From: an uncultured Collinsella sp.
GTDB lineage: Bacteria > Actinomycetota > Coriobacteriia > Coriobacteriales > Coriobacteriaceae
Reading direction: 5' to 3'
Assembly (NCBI GenBank): GCA_902493895.1
Contig: CABUQW010000051.1
Span: 1 to 10,818, forward strand
DNA: 10,818 nucleotides
A model generated the notes under the pieces. It saw only the letters and a program-made list of their open reading frames with translations. It had not been told where the DNA came from and did no database searches. Both the position numbers and the translations under genes were made by a program. Shown here one piece after another: positions 1 to 7,123 of this stretch (positions within the stretch are counted from its first letter, which is position 1; every line of letters starts with the position of its first letter).

Positions 1-562
1 GAGCCACTACCAGGGCACGGAGTACGATTGCTACGGTAGCAAGGGCACGCCCGCTACGCGTGGCGCATATCGCCCCATCGGCATCAACCGCAACAGCCAG
101 CTCGCCGTGTTGCAGCTGCGTCCCTATGCGCAGCCGGCCTATCGCGCCGTGCAGTGGATGGCGTTTGGCTCCAACTCGTTTAACGCGCTGGTTCCGCTGT
201 ACGCCAACGTCGAGACCATGCCCGAGTACTATGCCGACACGCAGGCTCGCGTGACGTCCGAAAACTTCTACTGGGTCAACCGCCTGATCGGCGCGCTGGC
301 TGACGTCCGCTTCCATGAGTGCGGTCGCGCGGTCGAGGATTATCAGGAGAAGATCGGTGGCATGGGCCACAAGCAGATCCATGACGTCGACGCTGCCGTA
401 GCCGCTCTGCCCGAGGTCGAGGTGCCTGCCGAGCTTGCACGCGCCAACGAGGCCTTTGCCGAGCGTGTTCGCGTGGAGACCGATGCCCTGCTGGGCAAGG
501 TGCTTTACACCACGAGCTGCGCCATGAAGAACTCTTTCGCGATGAATGACAACGTGAGGTAG
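1..562 (+). CDS. C69-family dipeptidase, C-terminal part (5' end outside window)
   Basis: The reading frame is open from base 2 and stops at TAG 560-562, giving about 186 residues of a longer protein. The visible part begins SHYQGTEYDCYG and continues with RPIGINRNSQ, a hydrophobic QLAVLQLRPY strand, WMAFGSNSFNALVPLY and VTSENFYWVNRLIGAL. I recognise this order as the C-terminal half of peptidase family C69 (PepD-type dipeptidases, formerly U34). These are Ntn-fold hydrolases that cleave dipeptides using an N-terminal cysteine exposed by processing; that cysteine would lie upstream of the window and cannot be checked. The last 90 residues are a charged, mostly helical tail ending KNSFAMNDNVR, usual for the family. 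Any start codon inside the window (for example GTG 107) is internal. It likely works in peptide nutrition, in the cytoplasm or exported; the N-terminus that would decide this is not visible. No strong terminator follows in the 99-nt gap to the next gene. Confidence 0.85.
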   Translation, partial: SHYQGTEYDCYGSKGTPATRGAYRPIGINRNSQLAVLQLRPYAQPAYRAVQWMAFGSNSFNALVPLYANVETMPEYYADTQARVTSENFYWVNRLIGALADVRFHECGRAVEDYQEKIGGMGHKQIHDVDAAVAALPEVEVPAELARANEAFAERVRVETDALLGKVLYTTSCAMKNSFAMNDNVR

Positions 563-596
563 GGATTTCCCGTCGATCGAATAGCGCTAAAACGCT

Positions 597-626
597 TTGT
601 CGCTTTCGCTCAATCTTGGGTACAAG
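597..626 (+). promoter_or_regulatory. Candidate promoter before the phasin-like/AarF unit
   Basis: A TTGTCG element at 597-602 and TACAAG at 621-626 are separated by 18 nt. They match the sigma-70 consensus at roughly four of six positions each and would start transcription near 633, about 30 nt before the ATG at 662. The gap 563-661 otherwise holds only a short imperfect hairpin (AGCG/CGCT near 583-596) without a good T-run, so read-through from the dipeptidase gene is possible. The call is by eye and weak. Confidence 0.3.
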
Positions 627-661
627 AACGCCAATGCAGTTGTTTGTGATTGGAGATAACC

Positions 662-1078
662 ATGGTTATGAAACTCGATCAGCTTGTTAACGGCGCCATT
701 AACGTGGGCTTTGGCGCTGCCGCCGTTGCTGTCGAAGGCGGCAAGAAGGTCCTCGACGACCTTAACACCAAGGGCGAGCAGGTCCGCAAGGACACCGCCA
801 CCCCCGATATCGCCCGCAGTGTGTCCGACATGTTCGAGCAGGCCGGCGGTACCATCTCCGATCTGACCGAGCGCTTGGGCATGCAGGGCGAGACCGCGGC
901 CCAGCGCGTGCTTGACGAGCTCATCCTTGCCCGGGTCCGCGTCATGACCGCCCCCGAGCGCACGGCCTTCCTGGCCCATGTGCGCGACATCGTCGATTCG
1001 GTCGAGGACAACGTGACCTCGGTGCCCGTCGAGTCCGTTGAGCCCGACGATGCGAAGGATACCGAAGAGGCCGAGTAG
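662..1078 (+). CDS. Small phasin-like protein (PhaF/COG3937-like)
   Basis: 138 residues. ATG 662 is chosen because GGAG at 652-655 lies 6 nt upstream; the in-frame TTG at 650 overlaps that ribosome site and ATG 668 is spaced too far. The protein starts MVMKLDQLVNGAINVGFGAA, a weakly hydrophobic amphipathic segment, followed by EGGKKVLDDLNTKGEQVRKD. This resembles the small 'polyhydroxyalkanoate synthesis regulator phasin' proteins often encoded beside AarF kinases, which have a short N-terminal helix, a KK..DEL..KGE-like motif and a coiled-coil body. A helical middle (SVSDMFEQAGGTISDLTERL) and an acidic tail rich in Asp/Glu follow. There is no signal peptide and no clear membrane segment. The stop is 8 nt before the kinase gene, so the two are almost certainly co-transcribed. 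A role as a partner or membrane adaptor of the kinase is inferred from this pairing. The resemblance is by pattern only; 'conserved hypothetical protein' is the safe alternative. Confidence 0.7.
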   Translation: MVMKLDQLVNGAINVGFGAAAVAVEGGKKVLDDLNTKGEQVRKDTATPDIARSVSDMFEQAGGTISDLTERLGMQGETAAQRVLDELILARVRVMTAPERTAFLAHVRDIVDSVEDNVTSVPVESVEPDDAKDTEEAE

Positions 1079-1086
1079 CAGCGCAG

Positions 1087-2850
1087 ATGGCAGATTCCAC
1101 CACCGATTACAACAATCTAGATCCTTTGGGTGACGAGGCGGCGGTTGTCGATGAGGTCGATGCCGCCGTCTCGGGCGCTCGCAAAAAGCCGCGCGCTGTC
1201 GATATGGTCCCCGAGGAGCCCGACGCGATGGCACCGGACGAGGAATACCAGCTCACGCCGGCGGGTCGTCGCGAACGCATTGGGCAGATTGTTCGCCTGG
1301 TCAAAAAGTACCGCGTGTGGGATAACCTCACGCCGGTTCGTTTGCGCCGCCTGCTCGAGGAACTCGGCCCCATGTTCGTCAAGATGGGGCAGATTCTGGC
1401 CAACCGGTCCGAGATTCTGCCGCAACGCTTTTGCGACGAGCTGCGTCGTCTGCGCTCCGACGTGGAGCCGGTGCCGTACGAGGTAGTGCTTCGCTGTCTG
1501 GAGGAAGAATACGGCCTGCGCCTGGGGGAGATGTTCGATGCGATCGATCCCAATCCGCTTGGTAGCGCATCGCTCGCGCAGGTGCACCGCGCTCGTCTGG
1601 TGACGGGCGAGGACGTGGCCGTCAAGGTGCAGCGCCCCGGTGCGCAGCAGGTTATGGCGCAGGACATCGATATCATCCGCTCGGTGGTGCGTATCGTTTC
1701 CAAGTTCGTCAACACCGATCAATTCGTTGACCTGCACGGCGTGGTCGAGGAGCTGTGGACCTCGTTTCGCGAGGAGACCAACTTTTTGGCCGAGGCCAAA
1801 AACCTCAACGACTTCTACGAGTTCCATAAGAGCGTTCATGGCGTGACGTGCCCTAAATCCTACCTGGACCTGTGCACCGAACACGTGGTGGTTATGGACT
1901 ACGTCGACGGCATTTCGATCGCCGATCCTGAACGCTTGGTGGCCGAGGGCTATGACTTGGAAAAGATCGGTGCCGCGATTGTCGAGGACTACTCGACGCA
2001 GGTGCTCGATGACGGCTTTTTCCATGCTGACCCGCATGCGGGAAACATCATCCTCAAGGACGGCATCGTTTACTTTATCGACTTGGGTATGGTCGGACGC
2101 ATGTCGAGCCACGACCGCGGTATCGTCAAGGACATGATTTTCGCCGTGGCCGAGGGCGACGTGCCCAAGCTCAAGGATTCGCTCATGCGCTTCGTCGTGA
2201 CGCGTGGCGACTCGGCCGAGCTCGATCATTCAGCGTTTTTGTCCGATTTGGACTTTATCGTGGCTGACTTTGCGGGCCTTGACCTTAAGGACCTAGATAT
2301 CGGCGAGTTTTTGACCTCGCTGTTAAACCTCGCGCGCAAAAATGACGTTGAGCTGCCGAGCGTGGTGACGATGTTCGCGCGCGGCATGGTGACGCTCGAG
2401 GGCCTGCTGACCGAGTACATGCCCGACGTCAACATGATCCAGATCATTCAGGCACACATCAAAAACGAGAAGAGCACCTATGCGCGCGTGCGCGATATGA
2501 GTCGCGACTTTGCGGCGAGCAGTTATCGCGCGGCGAAGGGCTCACTCGAGGCGGCTGAGTATCTGGGCCTGGCTTCGCGTATGCTCACACGCGGCCAGCT
2601 TAAGGTGAACACGCAGATCATGAGCAGCGATAAGGCGCTGCGACAGCTGGGTGGGATTATCGACCGCATGTCGATGGCTATCGTTATCGCCGGTCTGTTT
2701 ATCGGTTCGTCGGTGGTGTACTACGCGCGCATCGAGCCGGTTGTGTTTGGTATCCCGGTCATTGGCTTTATGGGCTACGTGAGCGCGCTGGTGCTGGCAC
2801 TTATGCTGGGCCGCAATATCTGGCTCAACAGCCACGGCGGCAAGCACTAG
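1087..2850 (+). CDS. AarF/ABC1/UbiB atypical kinase family protein
   Basis: 587 residues, starting at ATG 1087 only 8 nt after the phasin-like gene and without a good Shine-Dalgarno, so translation probably depends on coupling. Residues 1-55 are an acidic, likely disordered extension. The family hallmarks follow in order: the KxGQ motif K99-M-G-Q102; the Ala/Ser-rich loop GSASLAQVH 159-167 that replaces the usual glycine loop; the ATP-site lysine K180 in VAVKVQRPG; the ExD region near 230-232, here E-T-N; MDYVDG 270-275; the catalytic segment HADPHAGN 313-320 with D315 and N320; and the metal-binding DLG 332-334. Two hydrophobic helices (about 528-549 and 552-575) anchor the C-terminus in the membrane, as is typical of UbiB proteins. 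In respiring bacteria relatives support ubiquinone synthesis as ATPases; in this anaerobic-looking lineage the substrate is unknown, and roles in isoprenoid-lipid handling are only a guess. The family call is very secure, the function is not. Confidence 0.95.
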   Translation: MADSTTDYNNLDPLGDEAAVVDEVDAAVSGARKKPRAVDMVPEEPDAMAPDEEYQLTPAGRRERIGQIVRLVKKYRVWDNLTPVRLRRLLEELGPMFVKMGQILANRSEILPQRFCDELRRLRSDVEPVPYEVVLRCLEEEYGLRLGEMFDAIDPNPLGSASLAQVHRARLVTGEDVAVKVQRPGAQQVMAQDIDIIRSVVRIVSKFVNTDQFVDLHGVVEELWTSFREETNFLAEAKNLNDFYEFHKSVHGVTCPKSYLDLCTEHVVVMDYVDGISIADPERLVAEGYDLEKIGAAIVEDYSTQVLDDGFFHADPHAGNIILKDGIVYFIDLGMVGRMSSHDRGIVKDMIFAVAEGDVPKLKDSLMRFVVTRGDSAELDHSAFLSDLDFIVADFAGLDLKDLDIGEFLTSLLNLARKNDVELPSVVTMFARGMVTLEGLLTEYMPDVNMIQIIQAHIKNEKSTYARVRDMSRDFAASSYRAAKGSLEAAEYLGLASRMLTRGQLKVNTQIMSSDKALRQLGGIIDRMSMAIVIAGLFIGSSVVYYARIEPVVFGIPVIGFMGYVSALVLALMLGRNIWLNSHGGKH

Positions 2851-2901
2851 AGTCTGCGACCGTCACCGCATTTTCCTATCGCAAACAATAGCTTTTACCT
2901 T

Positions 2902-2929
2902 GGGCTTCGCCTGCGTGCGAGGCCCTTTT
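2902..2929 (+). terminator. Rho-independent terminator of the phasin-like/AarF unit
   Basis: GGGCTTCGC at 2902-2910 pairs with GCGAGGCCC at 2917-2925 (9 bp including one G-T wobble) around a six-base loop, and TTTT follows at 2926-2929. It lies 51 nt after the AarF stop and separates that unit from the riboswitch operon. Confidence 0.85.
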
Positions 2930-2970
2930 GCGTGATAGCATATTGACGGTATTAATCGATGGCCTAGATG
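2928..2970 (+). promoter_or_regulatory. Candidate promoter(s) of the B12-riboswitch operon
   Basis: Two overlapping arrangements are visible. TTGCGT 2928-2933 with TATTAA 2950-2955 (16-nt spacer) would start RNA near 2962 and keep the whole aptamer, including its closing helix from 2967. TTGACG 2943-2948 (five of six consensus) with the weaker TAGATG 2965-2970 (16-nt spacer) would start near 2977 and trim the outermost helix. Sequence alone does not decide between them; transcription must begin here because a terminator ends just upstream. Confidence 0.45.
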
Positions 2971-3142
2971 GTGGTGCGGAGACGCACGAATGCGCGGTTT
3001 TCCTGCGCGTTTGGGAGAATCGGGGTGCAAGTCCCCGGCTGTACCAGTAACCGTAATTCCTCTTGGCTCGGGATGCTCGCGTCGCAGATCGGACGACGTG
3101 CCCGAGCCGTTAAGGTTAAGTCGGATCGCCTCCCATCTTGCA
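2967..3142 (+). promoter_or_regulatory. Cobalamin (B12) riboswitch aptamer
   Basis: This RNA element binds adenosyl- or other cobalamins and normally switches off the downstream genes when B12 is plentiful. The conserved core reads GGGAGAAT (3013-3020), CGGGGTGCAAGTCCCCG (3021-3037, helix P5 with loop TGCAAGT) and CTGTACCAGTAACCGTAA (3039-3056), which fit the B12-box pattern. A peripheral arm follows, closed by GGCTCGGG (3065-3072) and CCCGAGCC (3101-3108). The conserved 3' signature AAGTCGGATCGCC is at 3118-3130. Closing pairs are possible between GATGG 2967-2971 and CCATC 3133-3137 and between GGTG 2973-2976 and CGCC 3127-3130. A small hairpin (GCGCGG 2992-2997 with CCTGCGC 3002-3008) sits inside. 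The loop bases TGCAAG (3026-3031) are exactly complementary to CTTGCA (3137-3142), the position expected for the L5-L13 kissing contact. Boundaries are approximate. Confidence 0.93.
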
Positions 3143-3199
3143 CGTTGCCGCGGCGTATGCCGCCGGTGTGCATAGGGCTCTGGAGGGAAGGGGACCCCG
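3129..3199 (+). promoter_or_regulatory. Riboswitch expression platform and ribosome binding site
   Basis: The start codon ATG 3200 has a very strong Shine-Dalgarno stretch, GGAGGGAAGGGG (3182-3193). CCTCC at 3129-3133, at the 3' end of the aptamer, can pair with GGAGG 3182-3186. Between them lies a GC-rich hairpin (3139-3172) whose 5' arm TGCAC shares bases with the kissing partner CTTGCA (3137-3142), so hairpin and kissing contact are mutually exclusive. No T-run follows the hairpin, which argues for translational control rather than transcription termination. CCCC 3195-3198 can also pair with GGGG 3202-3205 across the start codon. The mechanism is inference from base pairing. Confidence 0.65.
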
Positions 3200-6100
3200 A
3201 TGGGGGAACTCGAGCGCAACATGCGCGATGACGTGGGGCAGCCGCTGGGCAATGCTCCAAGTACAGACAATGGGGGACAAATGGATATGTTTGAGGACGA
3301 GCGTGAGCGCGCCTCGTTGCATCGTCGTGGCGCGATTGCACGCGGTGTAGCCAAGCGCGGCCTGGTGGCATTCCTGGCCTTCGCGATGGCCTTTGGCACC
3401 ACGCCGGCTCAACTGTGGGCCGAGGGCATTGCCGAGGCTGTGGCTCAGGCTGCGACGCCGGGCGAGGACGCAGCGCTTGCGGGCGGTACCGCCGAGCAGA
3501 GCGGCACCGAGGTCTCGGATTCCGAGGGCGCGCCTGCAGCTAGTGCCGCCACAACAGAGGCAGCAACTGGCGACGAAGGCTCGGCGACGGGGGAGAGCCC
3601 TGCTACGAGCGAGCAGTCTTCGACGGCATCCGCTGGCCAAGCAGGATCTGCCGCCGCGACTGCCGTCCAGACGGAGAACCCGACAGAAACCGGCGATGTC
3701 GCCAAGAAGCAAGTCGAGGTCTCGTTCTCGATTATCGGCACCGATGCCGACGGCAAGGCTCAGACCTGGGTGGCACCCACGCAGCTCAAGCTCGACGAGG
3801 GCGCGACGGCTGCGGATGCCTTCGTTAAGCTGCAGCAGAAGACGGGCTTCAAGGCAGACTACGATCCGAACACGGCATACGGTTTCTACCTCAAAAGCAT
3901 CACATCCCCGAGCGATGGCCGTACGCTTGCCTTCGATCCGACGACTTATGCCTTCTGGCAGCTGTTCGTCGACGGTGCGTCTTCCTCGGTTGGCGCGAGC
4001 AGCGTTAAGCTCACCCAGGGGCAGAAGGTTGAGTTTGCCTATACGGCTGGTAGCGCGTCCCCTGTCGTTAAGGACCAGGTTGCCGCAAATGTGACCGTCA
4101 TTGGTCGCGATGCCCAGGGCAAGACTCAGGCTTGGGTCGATAACGCGCAGTATGTGGTGACGTCCGGCTCGAGCGCGCTTGATCTTACGAAGGTCGCACT
4201 CGAGGCGAACGACATTGACGCCGTTGCTGCGGGCTCCTTCATTCTGAGCCTTAAGTACAACGGTGTTGAGCTGGGTACGCCCCAAGATTATTCGACCTAT
4301 TGGCAGCTGTTCATCAACGGCAAGTCGAGTGACTATACGGCGGACAATGTCACCATCCATGCCGGCGATACCGTTACGTGGTTCTACGGTGGCTGGGGCG
4401 ACCAGCTGCCCTCCGATTCTGTCCATGCTTCTGTTCAGGTTCTCGGTAAGGACAAGGACGGCAAGCAGCAGGTTTGGGCTTCGACGGGCCAGACGAGTCT
4501 CAAGGTAGGCTCCACTGCCAAGGATCTCCTTGAGCAGACCGGCCTTAAGCTCGATGCTAGCGAATCGTCTTGGGGCTGGTTCCTCAACGGCATTTATTCG
4601 CCGTTCGATGGTAAGTCCTATGGCTGGGATGCTGCGACCAATAGCTATTGGCGCTTCTACGTAAATGGCAAGTTCGCCGACGTTGGCGCCGGTGCCTACG
4701 AGCTCCATGAGGGCGATGCCGTCACCTTTATGTATGGTGCTGACGCCGATGCCCTTCCTGGCCAGGTTCTTGGGTCTGTCGATGTTATCGGTCCCGATGT
4801 CAACGGCAACAATGCTCGCTGGGGCTCGGCAAGCAACGTTTCTCTGCCCGAAGGCTCTACTGCCCAGAACCTTATTGAGACGGTTCTGAAGGCCCAGGGC
4901 GTTACGTACAACGGCTCCCAGAGTGGTGAGTACTGGTTCCTCAATTCCATCAACTCGCCATTCGAAGACGAGACGTACGGCTATGATGGTGCGACCAACA
5001 AATATTGGCACCTGTATATCAATGGAGAGCCCTCCTTACTCTGCGCTAATCAGATTACGCTCAAGAGCGGCGATAAGGTCACACTTGCCTATACCACCGA
5101 CGATTCGGCCATGCCCGATCCCGACAAGATTGTCGTGGACCCGGGTGCGACGACTCCTGATTGGGATGCCGAGTGGGCCGGCTACGGCAACAGTGGCAAC
5201 GGTTCGACCGTAACGGATGCCAAGACGCCTGCGCAGGCCGCCGGTCTTAAGTGGGCCTTCGATTGGAAGGCCGAGTCTGGTCAGCAGTATGCCAACTGCA
5301 GCGAGCCTGTCATTGCTAACGGCTTTGTGTACATCGCGACCGAGAACGAGCTCATTAAGATCGATTCGTCCACGGGCAAAAAGGTTGCCTCTGCGCCGCT
5401 TGCCTCCAAGGTGAGCTATACCTCTCGTCCGATCTATACCAATGGCCTTATCATCGTTCCGCTCAACGGCGGTGCGGTCCAGGCGATTACTGCAGACAAG
5501 CTGATCTGCAAGTGGCTGACGCCTGGTTTGACGGACTTGACGCAGAGCTCCTGCACCGTCGTTTCGGACGGCGAGTACGTCTATGTAGGCTCGGTCGATA
5601 TTTCGTATGACGAGAATTACAATGCGACCTACGGCAACGGCTCCTTTGCGCGCATTAAGATTGCCACGGGCGAAGTTTCTTGGCAGAACATCGACCCTGC
5701 CGAGGGCTATTACTGGACTGGTGCGGCTTTGACGGATAAGTATGCCATCGTTCCTACGAGCGCGGGTACGCTTAAGTGCATTGATAAGACGACGGGCGAT
5801 GTCGTTTCGACCATGAAGCTCGGCGCTGTCGCAAATGCCGATTGCATTGCCGATCCGTCCAATGGCTCGACCTTCTATCAGATGACGCACGACGGAAAGC
5901 TCCATGTGATTTCGCTTTCGGCGAAGGGCGTGCTGAGTGAACAGAAGACGGTTGATCTGGGCCTTACGAATAATCTGAGCGCCCCTGCGGTGTCTGGTGA
6001 CAATCTGATTGTCGGCGGACAGACGGCTACTGGCTCTGCTCTGGTTCTCTATAACCTGAAGACGGGTAAGACCACGATGGTCGCTGCTGCCGACGGCAAG

Positions 6101-7123
6101 GCGCTGCCGGCTGGCCTCAACGGTATTGCTGCTACTCCGCTGGTGAGTGTTCAGGGCGGCAAGACCTATGTGTACTTCACCGTTAACAGCGCGGATAGCA
6201 AGGATTACGTCAACTACTCTGCTGGTGGTGGCGTGTATCGCTATACGCTCGGCGATGCAGAGGCGACGCAGATTTATGATGCGGCTGGCCATTACCAGTA
6301 CTGTGACTCTCCGGTCATTGCCGATGCTTCTGGCAATCTCTACTACATTAATGATTCGGGCACGCTGTTTAAACTTGGAGCTGTCGAGTCTTGGACGGTT
6401 GCCTTTAACTCCAACGGCGGGTCTGCTTGCGACACTAAGTTTGTTGCTACGGCCGATGGCAAGCTGGTCAAGCCGGTCGATCCGACGCGCGATGGCTACA
6501 CTTTCGGCGGTTGGTATACCGATGAGGCTTGCGCGCAGGCGTATGACTTCAGTACGCCGGTGACGGCCGACCTGACGTTGTATGCCAAGTGGACCAAGAA
6601 TGCCGTTAACCCTGGCGGTAATGGCGGTTCAGGCTCCAATGGCGGCAATGGCGGCGTTGGTTCGAATGGCGACGGCGGTTCTAGTACCGGTACTGGTTCC
6701 GGCACTGGCGCTGGCGCTGGTTCTGGCTCCGGCTCGAAGGGCGGCGCTATTGCCCCGGGCCAGAAGCCGGTGACCAAGACGACGGTGTCGACCAAGACCG
6801 AGACCAGGGACAACAAGTCCGACAAGAAGGACTCCGATAAGTCCGATAAGAAGGACGAGAAGAAGTCTGACAAGAAGTCTGACAGGAAGTCTGACAGGAA
6901 GGACGGCAAGTCCGACAAGAAGTCCGACAAGAAGTCCGATTCCAAGTCCGATACGGGTGCTGTTTCCACGACCACTGCTAAGAAGTCCTCTAGTGCTTCC
7001 GAGCAGGAGACTGGCACCAATCCGCTCGCCATCGTTGGCATCGCCGCCGGCGTGATTGGCCTCGCGCTCATCGCCGTCTTCGTGCTGACCAAGCGCGGCA
7101 AGGGTGACGGTAATGCCCGATAA
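3200..7123 (+). CDS. B12-riboswitch-controlled surface protein: four DUF4430 domains, PQQ-like beta-propeller, InlB repeat, C-terminal anchor
   Basis: 1307 residues; ATG 3200 follows the strong ribosome site at 3182-3193. An unusually long hydrophilic leader (1-40) precedes a positively charged, hydrophobic signal segment (about 41-74) with probable cleavage after QLWA. An Ala/Ser/Thr/Glu-rich linker runs to about 168. Four tandem DUF4430-like domains follow (about 170-284, 294-396, 407-514, 523-633). Each ends with an aromatic-rich strand of the form W-x-(L/F)-(F/Y)-(V/I)-(D/N)-G and then a (G)D/Q-x-V-x-(F/W/L) strand: FWQLFVDG, YWQLFING, YWRFYVNG, YWHLYING. DUF4430 is known as related to the C-terminal domain of transcobalamin and intrinsic factor. 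Residues about 681-1062 form a PQQ-like beta-propeller with eight visible repeats (for example SEPVIANGFVYIATENELIK, GTLKCIDKTTGDVVS, SPVIADASGNLYYI). An InlB B-type repeat (1065-1131, GYTFGGWYTDEA...LYAKW), a Gly/Ser linker, a Lys/Asp/Ser stalk (1206-1251) and one membrane helix (1275-1297) with a basic tail finish it. Predicted role: capture of corrinoids at the cell surface; direct binding is inferred. Codons from about 4400 on look richer in T-ending forms than the first 500 nt. Confidence 0.9.
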   Translation: MGELERNMRDDVGQPLGNAPSTDNGGQMDMFEDERERASLHRRGAIARGVAKRGLVAFLAFAMAFGTTPAQLWAEGIAEAVAQAATPGEDAALAGGTAEQSGTEVSDSEGAPAASAATTEAATGDEGSATGESPATSEQSSTASAGQAGSAAATAVQTENPTETGDVAKKQVEVSFSIIGTDADGKAQTWVAPTQLKLDEGATAADAFVKLQQKTGFKADYDPNTAYGFYLKSITSPSDGRTLAFDPTTYAFWQLFVDGASSSVGASSVKLTQGQKVEFAYTAGSASPVVKDQVAANVTVIGRDAQGKTQAWVDNAQYVVTSGSSALDLTKVALEANDIDAVAAGSFILSLKYNGVELGTPQDYSTYWQLFINGKSSDYTADNVTIHAGDTVTWFYGGWGDQLPSDSVHASVQVLGKDKDGKQQVWASTGQTSLKVGSTAKDLLEQTGLKLDASESSWGWFLNGIYSPFDGKSYGWDAATNSYWRFYVNGKFADVGAGAYELHEGDAVTFMYGADADALPGQVLGSVDVIGPDVNGNNARWGSASNVSLPEGSTAQNLIETVLKAQGVTYNGSQSGEYWFLNSINSPFEDETYGYDGATNKYWHLYINGEPSLLCANQITLKSGDKVTLAYTTDDSAMPDPDKIVVDPGATTPDWDAEWAGYGNSGNGSTVTDAKTPAQAAGLKWAFDWKAESGQQYANCSEPVIANGFVYIATENELIKIDSSTGKKVASAPLASKVSYTSRPIYTNGLIIVPLNGGAVQAITADKLICKWLTPGLTDLTQSSCTVVSDGEYVYVGSVDISYDENYNATYGNGSFARIKIATGEVSWQNIDPAEGYYWTGAALTDKYAIVPTSAGTLKCIDKTTGDVVSTMKLGAVANADCIADPSNGSTFYQMTHDGKLHVISLSAKGVLSEQKTVDLGLTNNLSAPAVSGDNLIVGGQTATGSALVLYNLKTGKTTMVAAADGKALPAGLNGIAATPLVSVQGGKTYVYFTVNSADSKDYVNYSAGGGVYRYTLGDAEATQIYDAAGHYQYCDSPVIADASGNLYYINDSGTLFKLGAVESWTVAFNSNGGSACDTKFVATADGKLVKPVDPTRDGYTFGGWYTDEACAQAYDFSTPVTADLTLYAKWTKNAVNPGGNGGSGSNGGNGGVGSNGDGGSSTGTGSGTGAGAGSGSGSKGGAIAPGQKPVTKTTVSTKTETRDNKSDKKDSDKSDKKDEKKSDKKSDRKSDRKDGKSDKKSDKKSDSKSDTGAVSTTTAKKSSSASEQETGTNPLAIVGIAAGVIGLALIAVFVLTKRGKGDGNAR
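6815..6952 (+). repeat. Short direct repeats coding for a Ser-Asp-Lys-Lys stalk
   Basis: Near-identical 9-12 bp units of the form AAGTCYGACAAG recur about ten times. They encode SDKK, SDRK and related blocks in residues 1206-1251 of the large surface protein. Low-complexity charged stretches just outside the membrane anchor are common in Gram-positive surface proteins as wall-spanning stalks. The repetition could let the stalk length vary by slippage. Confidence 0.85.

Noticed and set aside
1117..2229. Minus-strand open frame (370 codons) opposite the AarF gene
   Set aside because: The AarF reading frame has all family motifs in order; the antisense frame is His/Arg-rich with no motifs.
3281..3283. 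Alternative start (ATG) for the large surface protein, nearer the signal segment
   Set aside because: It would shorten the odd 40-residue leader and has GGGGGA close by, but the spacing is very short and the riboswitch-associated GGAGGGAAGGGG clearly serves ATG 3200.
3116..5011. Long minus-strand open frame (631 codons) opposite the first half of the large surface protein gene
   Set aside because: It lies wholly antisense to a well-supported gene and its riboswitch, has no recognisable domains and an Arg/Ala/Gly-rich composition typical of antisense frames in GC-rich DNA.
5036..6292. Minus-strand open frame (418 codons) opposite the propeller region
   Set aside because: Arg/Ile/Val-rich antisense shadow without motifs or a ribosome site; the plus strand codes for clear PQQ-like repeats.
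6815..6952. Repeat cluster considered as a CRISPR or DNA-level repeat array
   Set aside because: Units are multiples of three, in frame, contiguous and code for a Ser/Asp/Lys stalk; there are no spacers.
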